A stretch of 64,000 nt of DNA, from contig NZ_AZFE01000032.1 of the NCBI RefSeq assembly GCF_001434315.1, positions 62,561-126,560 on the forward strand, read 5' to 3'. The first letter of the stretch is position 1. The number at the start of each line of letters is the position of its first letter. A program made the translations under genes and the position numbers. The notes beneath the pieces were generated by a model. That model saw only the letters and a program-made list of their open reading frames with translations. It searched no databases and had not been told where the DNA came from. The DNA comes from Paucilactobacillus oligofermentans DSM 15707 = LMG 22743 (GTDB lineage: Bacteria > Bacillota > Bacilli > Lactobacillales > Lactobacillaceae). Below are positions 1 through 9,103 of the stretch, in pieces.

Positions 1-3000
1 AAGCCAATGTTCCAACTATTCCAGGAACAGATCATGCTGTTGAAACGGTTGAGGAAGCTAAAATTGCCGCCGCAAAAATTGGTTATCCAATTTTTGTTAA
101 AGCCGCTAATGGCGGTGGTGGACGAGGTATGCGAATTGTTAAGCATGAAGAAGAATTAGTTGATGCCTACAATACAGCACAGAGCGAAGCTAGCAAGGCT
201 TTTGGTGATAGTGAAATTTACCTTGAAAAGTATTTAGCTAGTCCCAAACATATTGAAGTTCAAATATTAGCGGATGCACATGGCAATGTCATTCATTTAT
301 TTGAACGTGATTGTTCGGTCCAACGCCGTAATCAAAAAGTAATTGAAATTGCACCGGCAATCGCATTGCCAATTGAACTACGACAACGGATTTGTGAAGC
401 TGCTGTAAAATTCTTGAAACATGTTAATTATTTAAATGCGGCAACTGTTGAGTTTTTAGTTGAGGGTGATCATTTCTATTTCATCGAAGTTAATCCGCGT
501 GTTCAAGTTGAACATACGATTACAGAAATGATTACTGGCTTTGATATTGTTCAATCGCAAATTTTGATTGCTCAGGGGCTCGATTTACATAAAGAGCTCA
601 ATTACCCACAACAAGCTGAAATCACGTATCATGGGGCTGCAATCCAAGCACGTGTGACCACAGAAGATGCGACTAATGGATTTATGCCTAATACTGGAAA
701 AATATCAACATATATCTCACCAGGTGGTAATGGAGTCCGGCTTGACGGTGGGAATGCATTTACTGGTTCTGTAATTACTCGTTACTTTGATTCATTATTA
801 GTAAAAGCTATTGTAGTAGCTGATACTTTTGTTGAAGCATGTAATAAGATGGACCGAGTGTTAGAAGAATTCACAATTCGTGGAGTTAAGACTAATCTTG
901 AGTTTATGCAAAATGTAATTAGTCATCCAGTTTTTAGAAGTGGATTAGCAACGACGACGTTTATAGATCAAACACCGGAATTATTTAAGTTGAATGAAAA
1001 ATTAGATGAGCGCGAACAACTATTAACTTATATTGCAACAACAACCGTTAATGGTTTCCCCGGAGTTAGTCGCGAACAAAAATATTATCCTGAATTTAAT
1101 TATGACGAAGATTTTCAACCAATTGCGGCGGGCACGATAACGGCGAAAGATATTTTAGATGAAAACGGTCCCGATGCACTAGTTGATTGGATAAAAAGCC
1201 AAGACAAAGTTCTTTTAACTGATACAACAATGCGTGATGCACATCAGAGCTTGTTTGCCACGAGAATGCGGACTAAGGATATGACGACAATCGCACCACG
1301 ATTGCAAAAAGCATTTCCTAACTTATTTTCGTATGAGATGTGGGGTGGAGCAACATTTGATGTTGCTTATCGTTTCTTGGGTGAAGACCCATGGGTTCGG
1401 CTACGTGAGCTTCGTAAAATGATGCCACGTACACTAACGCAAATGCTGTTCCGTGGTTCTAATGCAGTCGGCTACCAAAACTATCCTGATAATGCTTTAA
1501 AAGCATTTATTGATCAATCTGCTCAGGATGGAATGGATGTTTTTCGAATTTTTGACAGCTTAAACTGGGTTGAACAAATGGAGAAAAGTATTCAGTACGT
1601 CCGTGATAATAATAAAGTTGCTGAAGCTACAATGTGTTATACCGGTGATATTCTTGATTCAGACAAATCTAAGTATAATTTAAAATATTACACTGATTTA
1701 GCTAAAGAACTACAAGCTGAAGGAGCCCATATTATTGCGATTAAAGATATGGCAGGCTTATTAAAACCAGAAGCAGCGTATGAGTTAGTGTCAACATTGA
1801 AAGATCAAATTGATGTGCCAATCCATTTGCATACACATGATACAACCGGAAATGGAATTTATACCTATGCACAAGCTACTAAAGCGGGTGTCGATATTGT
1901 TGATGTGGCTTCAAGTTCAATGTCTGGAAAAACTTCGCAACCAAGTATGGGAAGCTTTTATTACGCAATGAAGGGTACGCAACGCCAACCAGAGATTTCA
2001 ATTGAAAATATTGAGGCTGTCGAACGTTATTGGAAATCAGTGCGTCCTTATTACCAACAATTTACAAGTAAAATGCAGGGCCCACAAACCGATATCTATC
2101 AAACTGAAATGCCGGGTGGTCAATATTCTAATCTTGAACAACAAGCTAATGCACTTCGTTTAGGTGATAAATTTGAAGAAGTTAAAATCAAGTATCGCCA
2201 AGTTAATATGATGTTCGGTGATATTATCAAAGTAACACCGTCATCAAAAGTGGTTGGGGATATGGCGTTATTTATGGTGCAACATGAATTAACGCCTGAA
2301 GATGTGATGGAACAGGGAGCAACCCTGGATTTCCCTGATTCAGTGGTGAGCTTTTTCATGGGTGATTTAGGTCAGCCAGCAGGTGGATTCCCTAAAGAAC
2401 TACAGAAGTTAGTTCTTAAAGGAAAAACACCGTTAACAGTACGCCCAGGTAGTTTAACTAAACCAGCAGATTTTAAGCAGATTGAAAAGGAACTTGTTGA
2501 AAAATTAGGTCACAGTGTAACCTTTAATGATGTTATTAGTTATATTATGTATCCAAAGGTTTACCTAGATTATGTTGATCGTCAAAAGCAATATGGACCG
2601 GTTACGTTACTTGATACACCAACATTTTTCCAAGGGGTTCGGGTTGGTGAACGAGTTGATATTGATCTTGATGAGGGTGAATCTGAAATTATTCAACTTA
2701 ATCAAATCAGCGAACCAGATGATGAGGGTAATCGAACGTTGTATTTTGATATTAATGGTCACGCTCGTGAAATTAAAGTAAATGATGCGAGTGTTTCTCA
2801 TAATATTATTAAAAAACGTAAGGCAGAACCAACTCAACCTGGTCAAATCGGTGCTACAATGAGCGGATCAGTTTTAAAAGTTATGGTTGCTAAAGGTGAT
2901 CGAGTGAAAAAGGGTGAACCAATTGTCATAACCGAAGCAATGAAAATGGAAACGACAATTCAAGCACCAACTGATGGTGAAATTAAGACCGTATTTGTTG

Positions 3001-3053
3001 AAGCCGGGGATGTCATTGATTCTAACGATTTATTAATTGAAATTATAGATTAG
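1..3053 (+). CDS. pyc: Pyruvate carboxylase, 5' end outside window
   Basis: Biotin-dependent carboxylation of pyruvate to oxaloacetate, the anaplerotic step feeding aspartate synthesis. The frame is open from base 3, so the gene starts before the window; 1016 residues are present against about 1145 usual, so roughly 130 N-terminal residues are missing. Domains in order: the biotin carboxylase ATP-grasp region with its glycine loop (NGGGGRGM) and FIEVNPRVQVEHT, the carboxyltransferase domain opening with LLTDTTMRDAHQS, and a C-terminal biotinyl domain with EAMKMETT, whose biotin-accepting Lys codon is 2943-2945. A strong terminator follows. The family call is certain. Within this window the only other TCA-type gene is fumC at 60.9 kb. 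Confidence 0.97.
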   Translation, partial: ANVPTIPGTDHAVETVEEAKIAAAKIGYPIFVKAANGGGGRGMRIVKHEEELVDAYNTAQSEASKAFGDSEIYLEKYLASPKHIEVQILADAHGNVIHLFERDCSVQRRNQKVIEIAPAIALPIELRQRICEAAVKFLKHVNYLNAATVEFLVEGDHFYFIEVNPRVQVEHTITEMITGFDIVQSQILIAQGLDLHKELNYPQQAEITYHGAAIQARVTTEDATNGFMPNTGKISTYISPGGNGVRLDGGNAFTGSVITRYFDSLLVKAIVVADTFVEACNKMDRVLEEFTIRGVKTNLEFMQNVISHPVFRSGLATTTFIDQTPELFKLNEKLDEREQLLTYIATTTVNGFPGVSREQKYYPEFNYDEDFQPIAAGTITAKDILDENGPDALVDWIKSQDKVLLTDTTMRDAHQSLFATRMRTKDMTTIAPRLQKAFPNLFSYEMWGGATFDVAYRFLGEDPWVRLRELRKMMPRTLTQMLFRGSNAVGYQNYPDNALKAFIDQSAQDGMDVFRIFDSLNWVEQMEKSIQYVRDNNKVAEATMCYTGDILDSDKSKYNLKYYTDLAKELQAEGAHIIAIKDMAGLLKPEAAYELVSTLKDQIDVPIHLHTHDTTGNGIYTYAQATKAGVDIVDVASSSMSGKTSQPSMGSFYYAMKGTQRQPEISIENIEAVERYWKSVRPYYQQFTSKMQGPQTDIYQTEMPGGQYSNLEQQANALRLGDKFEEVKIKYRQVNMMFGDIIKVTPSSKVVGDMALFMVQHELTPEDVMEQGATLDFPDSVVSFFMGDLGQPAGGFPKELQKLVLKGKTPLTVRPGSLTKPADFKQIEKELVEKLGHSVTFNDVISYIMYPKVYLDYVDRQKQYGPVTLLDTPTFFQGVRVGERVDIDLDEGESEIIQLNQISEPDDEGNRTLYFDINGHAREIKVNDASVSHNIIKKRKAEPTQPGQIGATMSGSVLKVMVAKGDRVKKGEPIVITEAMKMETTIQAPTDGEIKTVFVEAGDVIDSNDLLIEIID

Positions 3054-3056
3054 TAT

Positions 3057-3097
3057 AAAAAATTGTAGTGTTACTATTATCACTACAATTTTTTATT
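3057..3097 (+). terminator. Intrinsic terminator after pyc
   Basis: AAAATTGTAGTG and CACTACAATTTT form a perfect stem around a 10-nt loop, followed by a T-run. It separates pyc from the ylbG operon. Confidence 0.9.
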
Positions 3098-3190
3098 TAT
3101 CATGATTTCATATAACTACTGAAGGAATATTAAGCAGGACCAGTTAAAGTTTGATACAATATTCGTATATTAAAAAAAGAGATGGTAATT

Positions 3191-3475
3191 ATGGATTTTC
3201 AAATAAAACCGCGACAATCATTAATAATTTATGTTAATAATATGCGAATGATTCGCCAATTAAGACGTTTTGGTAAAATTGAATATTCATCAACAAAAAT
3301 GCATTATGTTATTTTGTATGTCAATCAAGATCAAATTGATGATATTAAAGAACGAATTAATAAATTAAAATTCGTCAAACGGGTTCAGTTATCTCACCGA
3401 CCAGATGTTGATCCTACCATGTCGGATTTGAATGCGGCTGGAATTTATCATAAACTTGATGAGGATGAAAATTAA
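3191..3475 (+). CDS. ylbG: YlbG family protein (UPF0298)
   Basis: Small conserved Firmicutes protein of unknown biochemical role, 94 residues from this start. The family is recognised from the opening QSLIIYVNNMR, the KIEYSSTKMHYVILYV core and the FVKRVQLSHRP segment. A second in-frame ATG lies 9 bases upstream (3182). I prefer 3191 because the homologous proteins begin close to the Q-S-L-I-I-Y block, but neither ATG has a strong ribosome binding site. It is the first gene of ylbG-rsmD-coaD-ylbL, as in Bacillus. Its stop codon overlaps the rsmD start by one base (TAATG), which implies translational coupling. Confidence 0.88.
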   Translation: MDFQIKPRQSLIIYVNNMRMIRQLRRFGKIEYSSTKMHYVILYVNQDQIDDIKERINKLKFVKRVQLSHRPDVDPTMSDLNAAGIYHKLDEDEN

Positions 3476-4035
3476 TGCGAGTAGTAGCAGGAGAATTTGG
3501 TGGTCGAAAATTAAAAGCTGTTCCAGGAAATGGAACGCGTCCTACCACAGATAAAGTTAAAGAAGCCTTGTTTAATATTATTGGTCCATATTTTGATGGT
3601 GGTAATAGTTTAGATTTATTTGCAGGTAGCGGTGGCTTGAGTATTGAAGGGGTCTCTCGTGGGATTGATAAGGCAGTTTTAATTGATATGAGTTATCAAG
3701 CCATTAAGACGATTAAAGATAATGTTAGTGTTACGAAGCAAGAAGATAAGTTTGAAATTTATAAACAAGAAGCTAGCAAATCATTAGCGATTTTACAACA
3801 ACGTGAAATGAGCTTTGCATTAGTTTATTTAGATCCACCATATGCTAAGCAAAAAATTGTTGACAATTTGAATCAGATGGTTGAAATGAACTTACTTGAT
3901 GATGATGCAATAATTGTTTGTGAAACTGATCAGAATGCAGAATTACCTGATCCACTTGATAATTTTGAAATGATTAGGCATCAAGACTATGGAATTACAG
4001 TTATTACGATTTATCGATATATAGGGAGGCAATAA
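3475..4035 (+). CDS. rsmD: 16S rRNA (guanine(966)-N(2))-methyltransferase
   Basis: SAM-dependent methylation of G966 in 16S rRNA during small-subunit assembly. The 186 residues match the usual length. They show the SAM-binding motif DLFAGSGGLSIE (about residues 43-54) and the catalytic LDPPYA motif of N2/N6 methylases (about 120-125). The N-terminal RVVAGEFGGRKL and the following TRPTTDKVKEALFN are typical of RsmD. The start overlaps the ylbG stop, and coaD begins 3 bases after the rsmD stop, so this is a tight operon. Confidence 0.96.
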   Translation: MRVVAGEFGGRKLKAVPGNGTRPTTDKVKEALFNIIGPYFDGGNSLDLFAGSGGLSIEGVSRGIDKAVLIDMSYQAIKTIKDNVSVTKQEDKFEIYKQEASKSLAILQQREMSFALVYLDPPYAKQKIVDNLNQMVEMNLLDDDAIIVCETDQNAELPDPLDNFEMIRHQDYGITVITIYRYIGRQ

Positions 4036-4038
4036 GAG

Positions 4039-4521
4039 ATGAAAGTAGCAATTTTTCCTGGAAGTTTTGACCCATTAACACTAGGTCATTTAGATTTAAT
4101 AAAACGTGGAAGTCAATTGTTCGATCAATTAGCTGTGGCGGTGATGACCAATACTGCTAAAACGCCGTTGTTTACTGTAGAAGAACGGGTTACTCAAATT
4201 AAAGAAGCCGTTCAGCAGTTACCTAATGTTTCGGTTATTACGACAGAAGGCTTAACGGTTGATTTGATGAATAAGATTGGTGCTGATTACTTATTACGGG
4301 GATTACGTAATACGGCTGATTTTCAGTATGAACGAGATATTGCAGCGATGAATCTTCATTTGGACAATCAAGTTGAGACCATGTTCATGATGGCTGATCC
4401 TAAGTATCAACATCTTTCAAGTAGTTTACTGAAAGAAGTAGCCAACTATGGTGGCGATATTGATGATTATTTGCCTGGTAGTATTAGTAAACAGTTAGCG
4501 GAAAAGTTACGAGGAAAATAA
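4039..4521 (+). CDS. coaD: Phosphopantetheine adenylyltransferase
   Basis: Penultimate CoA synthesis step: 4'-phosphopantetheine plus ATP gives dephospho-CoA. 160 residues, the normal length. The nucleotidyltransferase signature GSFDPLTLGH is near residue 8, and LLRGLRNTADFQYE and the C-terminal HLSSSLLKEVA complete the active site. The start is preceded by AGGGAGGCAATAAGAG, a good ribosome binding site that overlaps the end of rsmD. ylbL starts 1 base after the stop. Confidence 0.97.
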   Translation: MKVAIFPGSFDPLTLGHLDLIKRGSQLFDQLAVAVMTNTAKTPLFTVEERVTQIKEAVQQLPNVSVITTEGLTVDLMNKIGADYLLRGLRNTADFQYERDIAAMNLHLDNQVETMFMMADPKYQHLSSSLLKEVANYGGDIDDYLPGSISKQLAEKLRGK

Positions 4522-4522
4522 T

Positions 4523-5563
4523 TTGAAAAAGCTTGCTAAATGGCAAAAAATTACAATTGGAATTATTTCGTTAATTGTACTAGCTGTTGTAATGTTGTTT
4601 CCGTTAAATTCGTATATTGAAACTCCAGGAACTGCGGATGATTTGAAAAGTTATGTTAGCGTTGACAATAAACGTGATAAAAAATCTGGTAGTTTTATGA
4701 TTACATCAGTTTATATCCAACGTGCTCGCCCAGCTACTTATTTATGGGCGTTAGCTAATCCGCATGCATCAATTGAAAAAGAAGATGATATTACTGGCGG
4801 TGTTAGTGATGCCACATATGAAAAAGTTCAGAATTTTTATATGAAAAGTGCGATTAATGAATCAATCGCAACTGCATATCAGGCAGCTGGTAAAGAGTAC
4901 ACTAAAAAATATTTAGGTATTTATGTTCTGCAAGTGACCAGTAATTCAAAGTTCAAACATGACATTAAAGTTGGTGATACTGTCACTGAAGTTAATGGAC
5001 GTCATTTTAATACGGCGGAAGGTTATCAAAAATACATTGGTCAACAAAAAGTTGGAACTAAAGTAGCAGTTACTTATTTGCATAATGGTAAAGAAAAAAC
5101 AAGTACGCAGCCGTTGATTAAACTTACAACTAAACGTTCTGGAATTGGAATTATACTGACCGATAATGTCAAAGTAACCACTAAAATACCAGTTGATGTA
5201 GAACCAGGTGAATTAGGTGGCCCATCTGGTGGATTAATGTTTAGCTTACAAATTTATGAGCAATTAACCGGACAAAATCTACGTCATGGTCAAAAGATTG
5301 CTGGTACTGGTACGATAAATCCTGATGGTTCAGTTGGAGAAATTGGTGGTATTGATAAAAAAATAATAGCCGCTAAAAAATCGGGGGCCAAAATTTTCTT
5401 TGCGCCATATTTAAAACCAACTAAAACACTATTAAAATATGAAGAACAGCATAAAACTAATTATCAATTGGCTAAAGCAACCGCTAAAAAATATGCACCA
5501 GATATGAAAGTTGTGCCAGTTAAAACTTTTGCAGATGCAGTTAAATATTTAGAAAATCATTAA
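4523..5563 (+). CDS. ylbL: PDZ domain-containing Lon-like serine protease (YlbL/SepM type)
   Basis: Membrane-anchored protease of the YlbL/SepM family. Relatives process secreted peptides or degrade membrane-associated regulators; the substrate here is unknown. TTG start directly after coaD, with GAGGAAAA just upstream. One N-terminal membrane anchor lies at about residues 10-27, followed by an extracellular PDZ domain (about 125-205) and a Lon-type catalytic domain with GGPSGG (Ser235) and GGIDKK (catalytic Lys 279 or 280). 346 residues is a normal length. The next gene (comEA) begins after a hairpin that looks like the terminator of this operon. Confidence 0.93.
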   Translation: MKKLAKWQKITIGIISLIVLAVVMLFPLNSYIETPGTADDLKSYVSVDNKRDKKSGSFMITSVYIQRARPATYLWALANPHASIEKEDDITGGVSDATYEKVQNFYMKSAINESIATAYQAAGKEYTKKYLGIYVLQVTSNSKFKHDIKVGDTVTEVNGRHFNTAEGYQKYIGQQKVGTKVAVTYLHNGKEKTSTQPLIKLTTKRSGIGIILTDNVKVTTKIPVDVEPGELGGPSGGLMFSLQIYEQLTGQNLRHGQKIAGTGTINPDGSVGEIGGIDKKIIAAKKSGAKIFFAPYLKPTKTLLKYEEQHKTNYQLAKATAKKYAPDMKVVPVKTFADAVKYLENH

Positions 5564-5572
5564 ATAGAAAAG

Positions 5573-5614
5573 AATCCTTCTTTACGTAATTATTATGTAA
5601 AGGAGGATTTTTTT
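5573..5614 (+). terminator. Terminator-like hairpin containing the comEA ribosome binding site
   Basis: Bases 5573-5585 pair with 5597-5609 over 13 positions with one G-U wobble, leaving an 11-nt loop. A run of seven T follows at 5608-5614. The 3' arm is GTAAAGGAGGATT, which holds the AAAGGAGG ribosome binding site of comEA, and the T-run touches the comEA ATG at 5615. The same structure could end ylbL transcription and mask comEA translation. Confidence 0.85.
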
Positions 5615-6247
5615 ATGGAATTGATAAAAATGATTTGGGATGATTATCGAAAATATTGTTTAATTGGCATTTGTGTTGTAGTTGGGATAATCGTGATTTT
5701 GTTTACCCACAAGGCACCAAATAATAACTTGGATATGCCAGTAGCAGCAGAAGACACTCAAAGTAGTAGTCAAAAAAAGTTAACCACGCAAAGTTCCGAT
5801 ACACATTCGGTGGCCTATGTTGATGTAAAAGGTGCAGTTAAGCAACCAGGTGTTTATAAGCTACGTCAAGGATTACGGGCTCAAGATGCGATTGATTGTG
5901 CTGGTGGGGTGATTGTAGGCGCGGATGTGAATCATGTTAATATGGCGCAATCGGTCACGGATCAGCAAGTTTTATATGTACCAATGCAAGGTGAAGATAA
6001 TACGCCAATTGGAGTAAATAATGGTCAGTCTAGTGCTAGTGGCGATGCGCAAGCTGATGTGGTGAACTTGAATACTGCCACTAAAGAGCAGTTGACTAAA
6101 ATTACGGGTGTCGGTGATAAAAAAGCCGATTTGATTTTACAGTATCGGGAACAACATGGACAGTTTAAAACCATTGATGATTTAAAAGAAGTCAGTGGTT
6201 TTGGTGACAAGAGTGTCTATAAGATTCGAGACCAACTTTCAATCTAG
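5615..6247 (+). CDS. comEA: ComEA, competence DNA receptor
   Basis: Membrane-anchored DNA-binding receptor for transformation. It takes double-stranded DNA at the cell surface and passes it to the ComEC channel. 210 residues: one N-terminal membrane helix (about 14-32), a Ser/Gln-rich linker, an SLBB domain (VAYVDVKGAVKQPGVY onward, about 67-130) and a C-terminal helix-hairpin-helix pair (VNLNTATKEQLTKITGVG ... LKEVSGFGDKSVYKI). The start is fixed by AAAGGAGG 8 bases upstream, which sits inside a hairpin. First gene of comEA-comEB-comEC; all three appear intact. Confidence 0.96.
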   Translation: MELIKMIWDDYRKYCLIGICVVVGIIVILFTHKAPNNNLDMPVAAEDTQSSSQKKLTTQSSDTHSVAYVDVKGAVKQPGVYKLRQGLRAQDAIDCAGGVIVGADVNHVNMAQSVTDQQVLYVPMQGEDNTPIGVNNGQSSASGDAQADVVNLNTATKEQLTKITGVGDKKADLILQYREQHGQFKTIDDLKEVSGFGDKSVYKIRDQLSI

Positions 6248-6322
6248 TGCTTTGTAACAAGTAGCTTTGATTTATCAATGTTTTTGTTATACTATATGCA
6301 AAAGAAAAGAGGACGCTAACAC

Positions 6323-6802
6323 ATGGATACTAGAATTGATTGGGATCAATATTTTATGCTTCAAGCGGTATTGCTTGCTTCCAGGAGCACATGTAAACGT
6401 CTCTCTGTAGGGGCAACAATTGTGCGTGATAAGCGAATTATTGCGGGTGGTTATAATGGCTCAGTTGCTGGGGATGAACACTGCATTGATCATGATTGCT
6501 ATTTAATTGATGGACATTGTGTCCGGACGATTCATGCAGAAATGAACGCAATTTTACAATGCGCTCGGTTTGGTGTTTCAACTGATAATGCAGCTATTTA
6601 TGTAACTGATTTTCCATGCTTACAATGTACAAAAATGTTATTGCAAGCTGGCATCACGCAAATTAATTACTTAAGAAACTATCATAATGATGAATATGCA
6701 ATGAAGTTGCTCAAATTAAAAAACATTGAATTAAAGCAAGTCAAATTAGATCATGATGTGATTGCCGAAACTAATTTAGAAGATTTTATCGAACGCGACT
6801 AA
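6323..6802 (+). CDS. comEB: ComEB / deoxycytidylate (dCMP) deaminase family
   Basis: Zinc-dependent cytidine/dCMP deaminase family protein, conserved in the com operon although it is dispensable for DNA uptake in Bacillus. 159 residues. The zinc site is visible as HAEMNAIL (His and catalytic Glu) and PCLQC (two Cys), with the GGYNG substrate loop upstream. The ribosome binding site is AGAGGACG. A TATACT hexamer sits about 30 bases upstream, so the gene may have its own promoter inside the com operon. comEC follows without a clear ribosome binding site. Confidence 0.95.
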   Translation: MDTRIDWDQYFMLQAVLLASRSTCKRLSVGATIVRDKRIIAGGYNGSVAGDEHCIDHDCYLIDGHCVRTIHAEMNAILQCARFGVSTDNAAIYVTDFPCLQCTKMLLQAGITQINYLRNYHNDEYAMKLLKLKNIELKQVKLDHDVIAETNLEDFIERD

Positions 6803-6829
6803 ATTAAAAATTATATTCTGTTTCCTGCT

Positions 6830-9103
6830 TTGTGTGCAGGTCTAATTTGTACTACTTGGTTTTCAAAGCGGCTAGAATTAGTAATCTTAATTATTTGGTT
6901 ACTAGTAAGAATTATTACCTTACGTCGACGAGACGTGTGGTTAAGTTGTTTGATAGTGAGTTTATGTACCATGGGGTTATGTCAGTATTTAACTTACGAA
7001 ATTCAGCGCCAAACCTTAAGTAACCAGCAAGAACAACGAGTAAAGCTGCGAATTTATGCAGATGAATTAAAAATTAATGGTGATCGATATCAAGCGCATG
7101 CGTATGATGAGATTAAACATCAAAAGGTTCAAGTGACGGGATTTATTGAGTCTAAACAAAGACAGGCCCAATTACTAGAAATTAATGAAACAACCGAGTG
7201 GATATTAACCGGACAAACATCAGCGATTCAACCCGCAACTAATGAAAATCAGTTTGATTCAGTCCAATATAATTTAACCAAACATATTTACAATCAAATC
7301 AATGTACAAAAAATTGAAAAGATAAATTTGGCGCCGATTTCATGGGATTTTAAATTTCAAAATTGGTGTCATTTAATTCGAAACCAGCTAATTAGATACT
7401 TCCAAACAATGCCAAGTACAACGAAAGATTATTGTAACAGCTTATTAATTGGCAATTCACCTAGTGATTTTTATGAAAAAATGTCTGGTGTTAAACAATT
7501 AGGACTAATTCATCTTTTTAGTATTTCGGGGATGCATGTCGTTATTTTTATTAGCTTATTAAGAAGAATCTTAGTTCAACTTCACTTTAATCGAGAGTGG
7601 ACTACTTGGATATTGATTATAATTTTACCTGCATATTTAATTATTGGTGGTGGATCATCTAGTTTAATCCGCTCAATTTTGATGGCTGAGTTTTCTTTAT
7701 TTGGCAAAGCTAAAATTTGTCAGTTGTCGAAGATCGATATTTGGAGCTTGGGACTGATTGGTGGACTGTTAATTCAGCCTAATGTGTTGTTGACCTTGGG
7801 TGGGCAACTGAGTTATTTGTTGGCATTAATGATTCAATTTTTACCAGCGAATCATGAGTCTTTAGGAAATGCAGTATTATTAAATATAATTGGGTTGCCA
7901 TCAATTTTATATTTTGTATTTGAATGGCATGTATTGAGTTTACTAGCAAGCTATTTAATGATTCCAATGTTCTCTAGTGTAGTCTTTCCACTGGTTATTT
8001 TAGCAGCATTATCATTTGGATTAATCCCCGCGCTGACTAATTTTATCGAACAGGGACTGAATTTGTTTCAATTAATAATTAATCAAATCGGTGATTTACC
8101 GGGATTGATTCATTTTGGTAAGCCAAGTTTAATCTTAACGTTAATTTTATTTATTATTAGTTTACTAGTATTCGCTAAGCCAAAACTGAAGCGACGATGG
8201 ATTATATTGATAGCTAGTTACTTAATAATTTTTGGAATAATTCATTTCCCATTATTTGGTGAAGTCGTGTTCTTCGATATTGGTCAAGGAGATAGTTTTT
8301 TAATCAGGGAACCGTTTAATCGTAATGTAATCATGATTGATACAGGAGGACAATTATCATTTCCAAAGGCAACTTGGGCAACAGGTACGCCAAGTTCTAG
8401 TCGGGCAATGAGAACTTGTATTAATTATTTAAAGAGTCGTGGAATCAGTAGAATTGATACATTATGTTTATCGCATCAAGACACGGATCATATTGGATAT
8501 AGTAGTGATTTGCTAAAGCACATTACTGTTCAAAGAATTATTTATCCAGCTGGGATGGAAGAGCAGGCAAATTTCAAGCATCAAGTATTACCTTTAGCAA
8601 TAAAACAACATAGCATTTTGATACCAGTGACTGATAAAACCAAGGTAGTGAATTTACCATTACGAATTTTGCATCCTTTTAATCAAGGCAAAGGTGCTAA
8701 TGAAGACTCATTAGTTTTAGCTGGTGAATTTGGTCATCAACGATTTTTATTTATGGGTGATTTGGATCGAAATGGTGAAAATGAAGTTGTTCGACGTTAT
8801 CCAAATTTAAAAACTGATATTTTAAAATTAGGTCATCATGGAAGCAAAACGGCATCTGATCCAAGTTTTATTAAAAGCGTTCATCCCCAATTAGCAATTA
8901 TTTCGGCTGGCCGGATTAATCGCTATGGTCATCCAAATAATGAGACGATGGAAAATTTAAAAAAACAGCATATTCGATCGCTCTCGACTCAAAAGTACGG
9001 TATGATTAAATATGAATATGGACCATTCAACCATAAACAATGGATTACTAAACTGAAGGGAAACGAACTGACATGGATGTTACCACCTTACGAAAACAGT
9101 TAA
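6830..9103 (+). CDS. comEC: ComEC/Rec2 DNA translocation channel
   Basis: Polytopic membrane channel that carries single-stranded DNA into the cytoplasm during competence. An N-terminal soluble domain is followed by the competence membrane domain (about residues 185-460: LLIGNSPSDFY, GLIHLFSISGMH) and a C-terminal metallo-beta-lactamase domain with DIGQGDS (about 484), SHQDTDHIG (about 548) and GHHGSKT (about 667), about 757 residues in all. The start is uncertain. The listed TTG (6830) has no ribosome binding site and cuts the conserved hydrophobic opening. The frame is open right after the comEB stop and would read N-Y-I-L-F-P-A-L-C-A-G-L from an ATT at 6803. The gene overlaps holA by 31 bases. 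Confidence 0.93.
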   Translation: MCAGLICTTWFSKRLELVILIIWLLVRIITLRRRDVWLSCLIVSLCTMGLCQYLTYEIQRQTLSNQQEQRVKLRIYADELKINGDRYQAHAYDEIKHQKVQVTGFIESKQRQAQLLEINETTEWILTGQTSAIQPATNENQFDSVQYNLTKHIYNQINVQKIEKINLAPISWDFKFQNWCHLIRNQLIRYFQTMPSTTKDYCNSLLIGNSPSDFYEKMSGVKQLGLIHLFSISGMHVVIFISLLRRILVQLHFNREWTTWILIIILPAYLIIGGGSSSLIRSILMAEFSLFGKAKICQLSKIDIWSLGLIGGLLIQPNVLLTLGGQLSYLLALMIQFLPANHESLGNAVLLNIIGLPSILYFVFEWHVLSLLASYLMIPMFSSVVFPLVILAALSFGLIPALTNFIEQGLNLFQLIINQIGDLPGLIHFGKPSLILTLILFIISLLVFAKPKLKRRWIILIASYLIIFGIIHFPLFGEVVFFDIGQGDSFLIREPFNRNVIMIDTGGQLSFPKATWATGTPSSSRAMRTCINYLKSRGISRIDTLCLSHQDTDHIGYSSDLLKHITVQRIIYPAGMEEQANFKHQVLPLAIKQHSILIPVTDKTKVVNLPLRILHPFNQGKGANEDSLVLAGEFGHQRFLFMGDLDRNGENEVVRRYPNLKTDILKLGHHGSKTASDPSFIKSVHPQLAIISAGRINRYGHPNNETMENLKKQHIRSLSTQKYGMIKYEYGPFNHKQWITKLKGNELTWMLPPYENS

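Noticed and set aside
6248-6322. ComX (alternative sigma) box upstream of comEB
   Set aside because: No TACGAATA-type sequence; the TATACT hexamer fits an ordinary vegetative -10.
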